Notes: generated by a model not told the origin, from the sequence alone. Counted from the stretch's first letter, positions 1 through 8,367 are shown. The stretch is DNA of 20,080 nucleotides from Spirochaetaceae bacterium (GCA_026710565.1 JAPOQV010000455.1:1-20080); one strand, 5' to 3'. Numbers and translations: made by a program.

Positions 1-132
1 CGCGCGGCCCTCCCGGCCCCCCGCCGGGGCGCCGGGCCCCCGCGGGGGCGCTTCCCCGGCAAACCCGCCCCCGGGGGGGCGGTTCCGGGGCGCCCGCCCC
101 CCCCCCCCCCCGGGGGGCCCGCCCCCCCCCCC
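1..132. other. Low-complexity C/G homopolymer stretch, probable contig-edge artefact
   Basis: This stretch is almost entirely runs of C and G, including C runs well over ten bases and G runs of six to seven, with almost no A or T. It abuts clean PhyH coding sequence at about position 136 and occupies the place where the first part of that gene and its promoter should be. Nothing biological is readable in it. A read-edge or assembly artefact is the simplest explanation; a genuine GC-rich spacer is less likely. Confidence 0.75.
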
Positions 133-135
133 CGC

Positions 136-1050
136 CTGCCGGCGCTGCTGGACGAGCACGGCTACCTGTTGCTGCGTGGCGCGCTCGACTCCGACCTGGT
201 GCGGCGCGTGCGCGACGACCTCATCGCCATCCTGCACGACTGTCACATCCTGGAGAGCCCAACGGCGCCTCCGCTCTGGAGCGGCGGACCGCCGCCCACC
301 GAAGAGGAATACATGGGCTACTACGAGCGTGCCGTGCAGCTCGACTCGTTCAACCGGCTCGCGGAGTCGCCGGAGGTGCGCGCCGTGATGGAGGCGATCT
401 ACGGCGGTCCGGTGCAGGTGTGGAAACAGCGGCTGCTGCGCATCATCCCGCCCGACCCGGAGGGCGCGGCGCCGCTCGGCGTCGGCGCCCACCAGGACGG
501 CAGCCCGCAGCTCGGCTACCTGACGCAGGACTTCTGCACGGCGTGGATCCCGCTCACCGAGATCGACGATCGGCTCGGCGGGCTGGCCGTGGTGCCGGGC
601 TCCCATCGCGGCGGCGTGCGCGCACAGACCGGGGCGGCGGCCAGCTCCCTGAAGACCGCCAAGGACCAGGTGTTCGAGCTGCCCTCGGCGGATGAGCGGT
701 GGGTCACCACCACCTACCGCCCCGGCGACCTGGTCGTCTTCGCCAGCATGACCCTGCACAAGGGCAACCCCAACACCTCGGGCCGCCTGCGGCTCTCCTG
801 CGACTTCCGCTACCAGCCGGAAGGCGCCTACGCCAACTGGCTGGCGCACACCAGCGGCCCCGAGGTGCGGCGCACGGCCCAGCAGATCGACGCGGTGGTC
901 ACCAGCCGCGCGCTGTACGTGACCACCCACGCCGACGAGGAGCTGCGGGACGCGGTGCGGCGGCGCATGCTGGAGGAACGCAGCACCACCCTGGAGCGGG
1001 CCCGGGAGATCGCCGCCGAGTTGGCCGCCGAGCTGGCCGGAGGAAGCTGA
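136..1050 (+). CDS. Phytanoyl-CoA dioxygenase (PhyH) family Fe(II)/2-oxoglutarate oxygenase, 5' end lost
   Basis: Predicted non-heme Fe(II)/2-oxoglutarate oxygenase of the PhyH family, a cytosolic enzyme class that hydroxylates small molecules; the substrate cannot be read. Counting from the TTG at 169, the metal ligands are visible as H108-x-D110 (GAHQDGS) and the distal H197 (MTLHKGN), with R206/R208 behind it to hold 2-oxoglutarate. The family landmark VVPGSHRGG is at 141-149. The reading frame stays open upstream of 169, and residues encoded from 136 (LPALLDEHGYLLLRG) match the usual PhyH N-terminus, so the TTG is not the true start. The real start lies in or beyond the corrupted homopolymer stretch. 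The stop is one base before the sialidase-like start, so the two are probably cotranscribed. The fold is clear; substrate unknown. Confidence 0.9.
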   Translation: MPALLDEHGYLLLRGALDSDLVRRVRDDLIAILHDCHILESPTAPPLWSGGPPPTEEEYMGYYERAVQLDSFNRLAESPEVRAVMEAIYGGPVQVWKQRLLRIIPPDPEGAAPLGVGAHQDGSPQLGYLTQDFCTAWIPLTEIDDRLGGLAVVPGSHRGGVRAQTGAAASSLKTAKDQVFELPSADERWVTTTYRPGDLVVFASMTLHKGNPNTSGRLRLSCDFRYQPEGAYANWLAHTSGPEVRRTAQQIDAVVTSRALYVTTHADEELRDAVRRRMLEERSTTLERAREIAAELAAELAGGS

Positions 1051-1051
1051 C

Positions 1052-2173
1052 GTGGCCGAGGAGTTCCTGCGCCGCCCGGCGCCTGCCGCCCGGCAGACAC
1101 GCCCGTTCTACGATTCCGCTTCCTACTCGGCCTTCCCCCACGTCATCTGCATGGAGGGGGACGAGCTCCTGGTGGCGTTCCGGCAGGCGCCGCGGGTGGA
1201 GGGCATCAGGCACACCCATCCGCGCTCGATCATCACGCTGATCCGCTCGTACGATCTGGGCGAGACGTGGCAGACGGACGCCGCCTCCCAGATGGGTGCC
1301 GGCGGCGGACAGGAGCTGGGGCTGGTCTACCTGGGCGGCGGCAAGGTAGGCGGCGCGCTGGCCGCACACGAGGTCGTGCACTGGCACGAGACGGAGCGGA
1401 TCTCCTTCCGCGACCCGCCCCGCAAGGAATACCCGTACGTCGGCGGCAGCCCGGACACCGGCGTGGCCCCGTTCGCGTACAGCAACGTCGGCGCGTTGTG
1501 GTGCTGGAGCGACAACTACGGGCTCACCTGGCGGCTGGAGCACGCCATCCTGGTCGGCGACAAGGCGCAGGCCTGCGCGCCGCCAGTGCGCACCGCCGAC
1601 GGCACGCTGCTGATCCCGGCCTACGTCTCGCTCGGCGGGGACCCCAACTCGTCGGTGCTGTACCGCTCTTCCGACGGCGGCGCCACCTGGTCCGAGGGGA
1701 CGGTGATGGCGCGCGGCAGCGCCGACACCCGCGACTACAACGAGCCGGCGGTGATCGAGCTCGAACCCGGGCACCTGCTTGGCATGCATCGCACGACTAC
1801 CGGCGACCGCGAAGCGCGCAGCCTGTTCTGGCAGAACGAGTCCCGCGACGCCGGCGCCACCTGGAGCCGTCCCGCGCCCACCGCCATCCAGTCGGGCGCC
1901 TGTCCGCGGCTGCTGAAGCTCCGCGACGGCCGGCTGCTCTTGACCTATGGCCGCCGCCTGCCGCCGTACGGGATCTACGCCTCGATCAGCGACGACGGCG
2001 GCCGGAGTTGGGGCCGCACCAGTTGGCTGGTGCGCAAGACGCCGGAGGCCGCCCTTTCCGACCAGGGCTACACGTCGTCGATCCAGCTCGACGACACGCG
2101 CATCTTCACCACCAGCTATGCGCAGTGGCGCGGCGTCACCGGCATCACCGGGACGTTCTGGGAGCTGCCCTGA
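1052..2173 (+). CDS. Sialidase-superfamily (BNR/Asp-box) six-bladed propeller protein
   Basis: Five Asp-box repeats (S-x-D/N-x-G-x-T/S-W) are readable at residues 66-73, 153-160, 206-213, 264-271 and 313-320 of a 373-residue product, the signature of the sialidase/neuraminidase beta-propeller. There is no signal peptide, transmembrane segment or extra domain, so the protein is probably cytoplasmic. The usual N-terminal FRIP motif of GH33 sialidases is not seen; the equivalent region reads SAFPHV. Activity on sialic acid is therefore doubtful, and other glycoside hydrolase or lyase activities in this superfamily are possible. The GTG start at 1052 is preceded by GGAGGA and follows the PhyH stop by one base, which indicates translational coupling. 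The fold is confident; the reaction is not. Confidence 0.85.
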   Translation: MAEEFLRRPAPAARQTRPFYDSASYSAFPHVICMEGDELLVAFRQAPRVEGIRHTHPRSIITLIRSYDLGETWQTDAASQMGAGGGQELGLVYLGGGKVGGALAAHEVVHWHETERISFRDPPRKEYPYVGGSPDTGVAPFAYSNVGALWCWSDNYGLTWRLEHAILVGDKAQACAPPVRTADGTLLIPAYVSLGGDPNSSVLYRSSDGGATWSEGTVMARGSADTRDYNEPAVIELEPGHLLGMHRTTTGDREARSLFWQNESRDAGATWSRPAPTAIQSGACPRLLKLRDGRLLLTYGRRLPPYGIYASISDDGGRSWGRTSWLVRKTPEAALSDQGYTSSIQLDDTRIFTTSYAQWRGVTGITGTFWELP

Positions 2174-2579
2174 CGGTCCCCGCGTGACCAACGCTCCCAT
2201 CAGCGTCCACTTCTTGTTCTAGGTTCGTTCTAGTTCGACGATTCCCCGCGTCTCGCTCCACCGCAACGAGAACCTAACCGCCCTCAATCGCACACCGGGA
2301 GTCGGTCCCTGCCATCGACGACAACCAGCTCCGCATGTCACCCAACCCCTCTACGCATCACCAGCCCGTACGTCCCAGTGTCAGCTACCTACCCCTTCTT
2401 TCCGCCACCAAGCGAAGACCACGCCGAACCAGCTATCCATCCGGAAGTGCGCACGTTTCACCGGCACCAAAACCGGCCCCCTCTTGCCTATCCTACCGTC
2501 TACCTCCCCAACTCTCCCCTCTATGCCTCCATCCGTTAACTCTCCTCAAACCACCACATCCCTTCGCCAAGCAGCCCAA
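2174..2579. other. Gene-free spacer, strongly C-rich and G-poor on the plus strand
   Basis: I see no convincing gene, tRNA or terminator hairpin in these 406 bases. Both flanking genes end here: the sialidase-like gene from the left and the ATPase-phosphoribosyltransferase gene from the right, so it is a convergent 3' spacer. Base composition shifts at about 2215 from high-GC to a plus strand rich in C, A and T and poor in G. In 2461-2520 I count 32 C and 6 G. A short direct repeat GTTCTAG (2216-2222 and 2227-2233) sits at the compositional edge. The skew continues into the 3' half of the neighbouring gene. Confidence 0.6.
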
Positions 2580-5500
2580 TCACTCCCTAAGAAACAATGG
2601 CTCAAACGGAAACTCCTCTGCCGTGCTCCTACGCCAGAGGACCGGCGGCGCGTTATTCGGGATCGTCCCCGAAAAGGTTATCAGCGCGCAACACTTCCCA
2701 TATCCCAACGGACTACGCTTCTCCAGCCTCTCGCCATACGACAGTATTAGATGATAAGCATCCCTTCCCTCACTATCGCTTTCGAATACGTCCGCAACAA
2801 TGCCCTCCGGAGGACCGCTTCGCAACGAGTGAATACAGGTTACCCGGGCGCCTTCCCCTCCGAAGATCTCTGCCGCCGTATCCGAAACCCTCGCCACACC
2901 ATCTGCCATCCCCGCCATTACATATACGTGAACCACCTGACCCTCCGCTACAAATTCCCGAAACCCCTTCAACCCATCCGACAACGACTCTCCGGAACCC
3001 ACGAAGTCATCGACTAACACAATGTCGCTCACCCCTTCCCCCTCACCGCTCAGCTCCCCCGGCGACTTGACAAGACCCTTTCTATACAAACCCCCTTCCA
3101 TTGCAAACGTCCGCGCCAATTGCGCACCGCTCTGTCCAGCCCCACCAGCATAAGATATCCTAACCTGCATCTCATTCCACCTACCGTGTCGCCCGACCAT
3201 GTCCTCCTGAAAAATCCTATACGCGTCTCTTAGAAGCTTCCTCTCTTCCGCGGGACCCACAAAAAACAGCTCTTGAAGCACACGAAAGATCAAACGCTGA
3301 TTATACACCTCCCCGAACTGGCCCAAATACTCCAGAACCCTCTCAACCGAAACGGCCGAGGTCTTGTATATGCTCCACCCGTCCACCAATTCCTTCGCCT
3401 CCGAATAGGACACCCGATACCTCTTACGCGAGTCAATCGCCTTCTCTGCATTCCGAAGCTCGTGTGCCGTCAACATCAACTGCCCTTGACCGGCACCGGC
3501 GATCCACCGACCAAACAGCCCAATTCTCGACCTAACCCTATCCCCTTCAATCACGAAAAAGCTACGATCATCAAACTCTGCCAGTACTCCTCTAGTCCTC
3601 CCCTCATCCAACCCCATCTCTAGCGCCTCCCGCACCACCGAATCCATCGAAGCCCATTGATCCGGGGTGTTACTCAGCCCGAATGCGAGCACGGCGCGCT
3701 TACGATTCAGAACAATCTCATCATTTCTCTCGATCCCGCCCTCCAAGATCAGATCGTCCCAGTAATGCGAGAAGCTCGCTGAGTCCATTCCGCCTCTCTC
3801 AATGAGCGTCTCGACTGCCAATTCGACCTCTTGCGCCCCGACAAATGAGTCATGTCGCTCACAGGCCCTAGCCAGGATCGCCGCACACATCAGCTTGGTG
3901 TAATACGGATTTCCTTCCGTGTACTCGTATATCCTCGCATACGCATCGGCCCCAAATTCAAGGCAGTCCTCTGTCGGCTTACCTACCAAGTCCTCAAAAT
4001 CCGTCCACTGGTCGCGATTAAAGTAATCCACGAGACACGGCTTCAGCAAATTGAGGTGTTGCCCATGCTGATTGAGAATGAGCTTCATCCGTTCTCCGGC
4101 AACGAGCAACACCCCAATGCCTCGAATCTGCGCTATTGTCCGTAGCGCTAGAAAAAAAGCGCGCCCCCGATCCCCCTGCACCAGGAGCTCAATCGGTAAT
4201 TGATCGAACTCGTCGAACATGATTACCACACGCCCTCGGTCCGCGGCCTTTCGGAGCAACCGCGTCACTGGGCTAATTGAACCTTGGAGCCGGATCTTCT
4301 CGCGCTCCGCAGCCAGCTCCGGAATCTCATCCACCACTCGATCCATAATCAACTCACCTAGATTGTCGACAGCGATGTCAGCATCGTGATGGTTGATTTC
4401 TCCGATGCTGATCGAAACGCAAATCGCGTCACTCGATATCTGCTCAAGGGCGACGTTAGCTATCGACGTTTTACCTACCCGCTTCTGCCCATGGATATAC
4501 ACGGACCCTACCGGCGCAGTGTTTAGCGTAGACACTACCTCTCGGACAGTTTGCGAACGACCGATGAGGTCACTCCCTCGCGTTACAGCATCTAGACTAT
4601 AGGGATCATGCCACTGTGTTTCATCCCAATTCACGGTCGGATCTTGGGGCTCCAACGTGATCGCAACAGTGTTGGTCGAGTCTGTGTCGCCCGTGCTCAC
4701 TGCGTCCACCCACGTACACGTCAGCACATAGTGAGCCTCGTCCGGATTCTGGTCGGTTTTTGCGCGGAGTTCTATGGTTAACTTGCGATTTGGTGTGACA
4801 GCGGACAATCTCACTGGCGGTCCTACTCTTACCGAACCAGGGGAATCTTCATGCCTATTCAATTCGATTTGAACATGAGTCGCGACACCGGCACCTTCGT
4901 TATGAAGCTCAACGGGAATGGATATGTCCAGATCCGGCATATGCAGGGGATACCGACGATGATGGGCGCGCAATACGATGGACGCTGGTTTTCCGAAAGG
5001 GCTTTCGCGGAAGTGCTCCTCAAGATCGGTACTGATCTTCCGAAAGGTGGCGGCAATCTTACACCCGAACTCAGTGGGCGCGCTATCGTAGGCAGCGAGA
5101 ATCGCCTCCAACATCTGATGAGCATCACTGAAAGCGGAACGCACCGGCTCGGTGTCAGCAGCCTGTTGAGTACGCGAAAAGTACTCCTTTGTCAAGTTGA
5201 TCGACTCGTTGAGCGCTTCTCGTTCGAAGCCAAGGAACGGAACGACCGACGCTTTTACGTTTTCTTTACTTAGAGCTCGACCCAGTCTCGTCTGAAAGGT
5301 GGAGATCGAATTAATTCCCTGGTAAGACTGAGTACATTCGGCTATCGTATCACGAGCATCGCCCACTATGCCGGCCAACTCCATAAGTAGGTCGACTGTT
5401 TGCTTTCGTCTTTTGTCTACTCTTGTTCTGGCCTTGCGATCCCCCCGTTCGAACGCATATTTTTGGATTCTCAATTGGTCGCATATGCCGTCAACTATGC

Positions 5501-5714
5501 GGTTGATCTGCGCTGCGTCCCGGCCGGCGGTATTGATCAGGGCAGGGTCGAGCGCAGCAATTCTCAGGAAGGCCGCACGCTGGACTCCGCTGGCGGGCCG
5601 GGAGTCGCCTGACAGGTGCTCAATAAAGGTCCTGGCGGCGTTCTTATGTGTTGAATTCTTAGAGTCATTCTCGAGGTTGGTGAGCATGCGGTCGAGGCAT
5701 CGCGGGTCTTGCAT
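2580..5714 (-). CDS. STAND-type P-loop ATPase fused to a C-terminal phosphoribosyltransferase-like domain (nSTAND/PRTase-CE-like, predicted defence protein)
   Basis: A 1044-residue multidomain protein. Residues about 1-240 are mostly helical and unrecognised. About 260-356 reads as an Ig/CARDB-like beta-sandwich (VELHNEGAGVATHVQI). An AAA/STAND ATPase follows: Walker A GQKRVGKTS at 409-417, Walker B VVIMFDEFD at 496-504, sensor-like VLLVAGERM at about 535-543, and a TEGNPYY motif at about 599-605. Winged-helix-like segments fill about 640-840. The C-terminus (about 842-1044) holds a PRPP-loop motif IVLVDDFVGSGES at 898-910 and a tail GYGKCCALITF...IPNNAPPVLW, which I recognise from the PRTase-CE domain predicted in bacterial conflict systems. 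Such proteins are thought to sense invasion through the ATPase and act through the phosphoribosyltransferase; that is family-level prediction. The frame is open to 6005, but upstream codons overlap the oxidoreductase gene and lack family features. ATG 5714 fits a promoter (5722-5750); ATG 5687 is the alternative. The gene is lower in GC than its neighbours, consistent with transfer. Confidence 0.85.
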   Translation of the reverse strand: MQDPRCLDRMLTNLENDSKNSTHKNAARTFIEHLSGDSRPASGVQRAAFLRIAALDPALINTAGRDAAQINRIVDGICDQLRIQKYAFERGDRKARTRVDKRRKQTVDLLMELAGIVGDARDTIAECTQSYQGINSISTFQTRLGRALSKENVKASVVPFLGFEREALNESINLTKEYFSRTQQAADTEPVRSAFSDAHQMLEAILAAYDSAPTEFGCKIAATFRKISTDLEEHFRESPFGKPASIVLRAHHRRYPLHMPDLDISIPVELHNEGAGVATHVQIELNRHEDSPGSVRVGPPVRLSAVTPNRKLTIELRAKTDQNPDEAHYVLTCTWVDAVSTGDTDSTNTVAITLEPQDPTVNWDETQWHDPYSLDAVTRGSDLIGRSQTVREVVSTLNTAPVGSVYIHGQKRVGKTSIANVALEQISSDAICVSISIGEINHHDADIAVDNLGELIMDRVVDEIPELAAEREKIRLQGSISPVTRLLRKAADRGRVVIMFDEFDQLPIELLVQGDRGRAFFLALRTIAQIRGIGVLLVAGERMKLILNQHGQHLNLLKPCLVDYFNRDQWTDFEDLVGKPTEDCLEFGADAYARIYEYTEGNPYYTKLMCAAILARACERHDSFVGAQEVELAVETLIERGGMDSASFSHYWDDLILEGGIERNDEIVLNRKRAVLAFGLSNTPDQWASMDSVVREALEMGLDEGRTRGVLAEFDDRSFFVIEGDRVRSRIGLFGRWIAGAGQGQLMLTAHELRNAEKAIDSRKRYRVSYSEAKELVDGWSIYKTSAVSVERVLEYLGQFGEVYNQRLIFRVLQELFFVGPAEERKLLRDAYRIFQEDMVGRHGRWNEMQVRISYAGGAGQSGAQLARTFAMEGGLYRKGLVKSPGELSGEGEGVSDIVLVDDFVGSGESLSDGLKGFREFVAEGQVVHVYVMAGMADGVARVSDTAAEIFGGEGARVTCIHSLRSGPPEGIVADVFESDSEGRDAYHLILSYGERLEKRSPLGYGKCCALITFSGTIPNNAPPVLWRRSTAEEFPFEPLFLRE

Positions 5715-5721
5715 GTGGGGT

Positions 5722-5750
5722 AGGTTAAATTGGTGGGACGGTGCTGTCAA
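5722..5750 (-). promoter_or_regulatory. Sigma70-type promoter for the ATPase-phosphoribosyltransferase gene, leaderless arrangement
   Basis: On the minus strand a perfect TTGACA (5750-5745) is followed by a 17-base spacer and TAACCT (5727-5722), which keeps the conserved first, second and last bases of a -10 element. The predicted transcript start falls at or very near the ATG at 5714, seven bases after the -10 element. No Shine-Dalgarno sequence precedes that ATG. The site lies in the 146-base gap after the oxidoreductase gene, so the large gene probably has its own promoter in addition to any read-through. Confidence 0.65.
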
Positions 5751-5860
5751 AGAGTGAGTGGGGTGGTGGTGCACACGTTCTTGAACGGGTTGTGGGCAAG
5801 GGCCCGACGTTTGAGGAGCTGGGGCCACGCGGTAACTGGAGACCTGCGATTCCGCCGAGG

Positions 5861-7477
5861 CTAAGATCGCAAAGCAGTCAGCTCTGCGATCATGTCCGGC
5901 GGACTCCACCACCGCGTGAGTCCGAGATCCGCGGCGATCACCGAGGCGGCGTTGTAGCCGCAGAGTCCGGTAACGTTTCCTCCTGGGTGCGTGGAGCCAC
6001 CGCACAGGTACAGACCCTCCAACGCCGTGCGATAGCAGCCGGCTCCCGGAAACGGACGGTTGTAGCCGACTTGGTCGTTGGCGAACGAGCCGACCAGCAG
6101 GTCGCCCTGCGACATGTTCGGCAACCGGTCGACCGTGTCCAGGGGGCTGAGCGCAAACCGGTCCAGGATTACGTCCTCATCGAGGTTCGGCGCGAAGCGC
6201 CGCCAGAATTGCAGCAGCCGTTCGCCATGAGCGTCACGCTGCGCGTTCCAGTTGGACGCGTTCCCGCCCAGGTGGTAGGGGACCTTCTCCCACAGGAACG
6301 CCGCGTGGGTGCCCGGTCCGGCCTGGGTGCGATCGAACCTCGTGTGGCACGACCCCCATGCGACGGGTGGCGGTACCCGTCCCCGCTCATGCGCGTCCAC
6401 GATGTCCTGAAACTGGTCGAACCGATCAAGGCCGAGAATCACCATGAACGCGTTCCGCAGCTCCGGGTCGGCTTCCGCGGCGGCGTATGAGGGCGGTTCC
6501 GACAGGGCAAGGTGCAACCCGAACAACGGCGCGATCACGTTGTAGCGGAAGCCCCGGGCGCTTCTGCGGAGCGCGGGACCGGCATCCGATTCCGCGAGCA
6601 GTTGCAGAAATGTCTGCTGCGGATTGAGGCCCGAGACCACGAACCGCGTCGCCTGCAACCGCTCGCCGTCCTCCAGCTCCACCTCACCGATCCGACCATG
6701 CCTGAGGTGCAGCCGCCGGATGTGTACGCCGCACCGAACCTCGCCGCCGTGAGCTTCGATGTCCGCCACCAGGCCTCGAGCCAGTCGAGCCGATCCGCCG
6801 ACGCACATCTGCGCCTTGCCGTCGGACGCCAGCAGCGCCGGAATCGAGTGCCCGAAGCCCCTCATGCGCAGATCGACTTCCCGCAGACCGTTGAAGAACA
6901 GCAGACCGGCCCGGATCACGGTGTGCGAGAAATTGCGAGTGACGAACTCCAGGGGAGAGAGGGCCGACACTTCCAGCAGCCGGCGGCCCATGCGCGACTG
7001 GCTCAGCATACGCCGCCGCAGCGACGGCTCCAGGGGTGGCGACCTGGACTCCGGAACCAGGATGTGCTCGACGATCGGCCGGAACTCGTCGACCAACCGC
7101 GCGAGTGTGTCCGCATCCGCGGGCGACCATTGGTGGAATGACGCCCGGGTTCGCTCGAAATCCGTCCACCACTGCAGGCTGCGTCCTTCGCCGGTGAGCA
7201 GCGCGACGTTCAGCTCCGGCTGGACATAGCGGACGCCATGGGCAGCCAGCTCCAGATCGTCGTACCACGGCATCCGGTTCAAGGCGCGGTGATAGAACGA
7301 GTGCGGGTTGTGCATCACCCCCGCGACGCGCGGGTTCTCGATCGTCGCCAGCCCTCCGCCGGGAACGTCCCATCGTTCCAAAGACAGCGTCCTGAGCCCG
7401 CAGCGCGACAGGTAGGCCTGCAGCACCAGGGCGTTGTGCCCGGTCCCGAGGATGATCCCGTCGTACGTCGCGCTCAT
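5861..7477 (-). CDS. Phytoene desaturase-like (CrtI/COG1233-type) FAD-dependent oxidoreductase
   Basis: FAD-dependent flavoprotein of the phytoene dehydrogenase-related class, 538 residues from ATG 7477. The N-terminus carries the dinucleotide-binding Rossmann motif IILGTGHNALV (G11-x-G13-x-x-A16) and the acidic residue E34 that binds the ribose of FAD. Near the C-terminus LCGGSTHPGGNVTGLCGYNAA-type sequence (around residues 495-515) is the classical CrtI-family FAD-binding end. An upstream ATG at 7513 exists, but 7477 fits the family start and sits 5 bases after the acetyltransferase stop. No carotenoid genes are nearby, so carotenoid desaturation is unlikely; many relatives are uncharacterised. 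A 7-bp inverted repeat (5865-5871 with 5885-5891) covers the last codons but has no T-run, so it is at best a weak terminator. Confidence 0.88.
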   Translation of the reverse strand: MSATYDGIILGTGHNALVLQAYLSRCGLRTLSLERWDVPGGGLATIENPRVAGVMHNPHSFYHRALNRMPWYDDLELAAHGVRYVQPELNVALLTGEGRSLQWWTDFERTRASFHQWSPADADTLARLVDEFRPIVEHILVPESRSPPLEPSLRRRMLSQSRMGRRLLEVSALSPLEFVTRNFSHTVIRAGLLFFNGLREVDLRMRGFGHSIPALLASDGKAQMCVGGSARLARGLVADIEAHGGEVRCGVHIRRLHLRHGRIGEVELEDGERLQATRFVVSGLNPQQTFLQLLAESDAGPALRRSARGFRYNVIAPLFGLHLALSEPPSYAAAEADPELRNAFMVILGLDRFDQFQDIVDAHERGRVPPPVAWGSCHTRFDRTQAGPGTHAAFLWEKVPYHLGGNASNWNAQRDAHGERLLQFWRRFAPNLDEDVILDRFALSPLDTVDRLPNMSQGDLLVGSFANDQVGYNRPFPGAGCYRTALEGLYLCGGSTHPGGNVTGLCGYNAASVIAADLGLTRWWSPPDMIAELTALRS

Positions 7478-7482
7478 CGTGG

Positions 7483-8328
7483 TCAGCCGATTTCCGGCGC
7501 GGCGATCGCCCACTGCGCCGCCGGCCTGCCGGGCCGGGCGTTCTCGCCCAGATACATCCGGGTAAGCGTACGCTGGCGGTTCATGCCGTACCGCCGGGCG
7601 CCGCGAATCGCGGAGGGATTGGTCTCCCGGATGTCCCAGTACACGGGACGACCGGGAATCCCTCCCAGCAGGCTGTCGGCGATCGCCGTGCCGCTCGACT
7701 CATCCTCGGCAACGACGGGTCCGAGGTAGTCCGCGCGCCGGCCGCGCCGCAGCATGCCGTACCCGGTGACCTGCCCGGCCTCGTCCTTGCGGACATGCGT
7801 GTCCGATTGGGCAGCCAACATCGACAGCATCCGATCGCGCGCAACGCCGAACGCGGCGGAATCGAGACTCGCGACGCAGCCGATGCCACCGGTGTCCAGC
7901 CGCCGAGGCTCCGGACCGGCTGCTGTCTCGATGCTCGCCGGAGAGGCCGGGAGCTCCGGCCTCTCCCAGCGCGCAAGGCTCCATTCAGGGACAAACCCGA
8001 GCGTATCGTAGACCTGCCGGCCCAACGGCGTGGCGTCCAGCTTGATGCAGCCCACTCCGGACCGGCGCAGATGCTCGATGCACCGCATGAGCAGCGCCGT
8101 GCCGATCCCCCGCCGCCGAAGATCCGGATCGACGAGAACCATGCCGATCCACGCCAGGTCTCTCGAATAGGTCGTGGTCGTCGCGGTACCGGCCGGCCGG
8201 CCCTGCCACTCGGCGACGAAACAGCCATCGGGGTCGTGCCGCAGCAGCCGCCGCCAGTCCTGCGGAGTCTGGTTCCAGCCGGCCAGGTCGCGAAGGCGGT
8301 CCGCGAACACCACGTCCGTGTCGACCAT
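7483..8328 (-). CDS. GNAT-family N-acetyltransferase with two GNAT-type domains
   Basis: Predicted acetyl-CoA-dependent N-acetyltransferase. The first GNAT domain (about residues 1-130) shows the acetyl-CoA pyrophosphate-binding loop RRRGIG at 71-76, preceded by the typical strand IGMVLVDPDL, and ends with YDTLGFVPEW. The second half (about 150-270) resembles the C-terminal GNAT-like domain often fused to this subfamily (Acetyltransf_18 type). The substrate is unknown. ATG 8328 begins within what is normally the first strand of the family: the codons just upstream (SGSITLRQ) look homologous, have a GGAG 7 bases before an in-frame ATC at 8355-8353, and follow the sulfatase stop. The true start may therefore be at 8355. 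The gene lies 39 bases after the sulfatase and 5 bases before the oxidoreductase, so it is part of one operon. Confidence 0.87.
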   Translation of the reverse strand: MVDTDVVFADRLRDLAGWNQTPQDWRRLLRHDPDGCFVAEWQGRPAGTATTTTYSRDLAWIGMVLVDPDLRRRGIGTALLMRCIEHLRRSGVGCIKLDATPLGRQVYDTLGFVPEWSLARWERPELPASPASIETAAGPEPRRLDTGGIGCVASLDSAAFGVARDRMLSMLAAQSDTHVRKDEAGQVTGYGMLRRGRRADYLGPVVAEDESSGTAIADSLLGGIPGRPVYWDIRETNPSAIRGARRYGMNRQRTLTRMYLGENARPGRPAAQWAIAAPEIG

Positions 8329-8367
8329 CTGTCGCAGCGTGATGGAACCGCTGATGGGCGAGCTCCG

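Noticed and set aside
2216..2237. Direct repeat GTTCTAG with GTTCG, resembling a tRNA T-arm or attachment site at the edge of the low-GC segment
   Set aside because: No tRNA stem structure can be built and no matching copy was found near the other edge (about 5715-5860), so an attachment site is not supported.
5865..5891. Inverted repeat GATCGCA/TGCGATC as a rho-independent terminator
   Set aside because: It lies within the last codons of the oxidoreductase gene and is not followed by a T-run on the minus strand.
5715..6005. N-terminal extension of the ATPase gene by 97 codons
   Set aside because: The frame is open, but it overlaps the 3' end of the oxidoreductase gene, encodes an Arg/Pro/His-rich low-quality sequence and lies upstream of a promoter that abuts ATG 5714.
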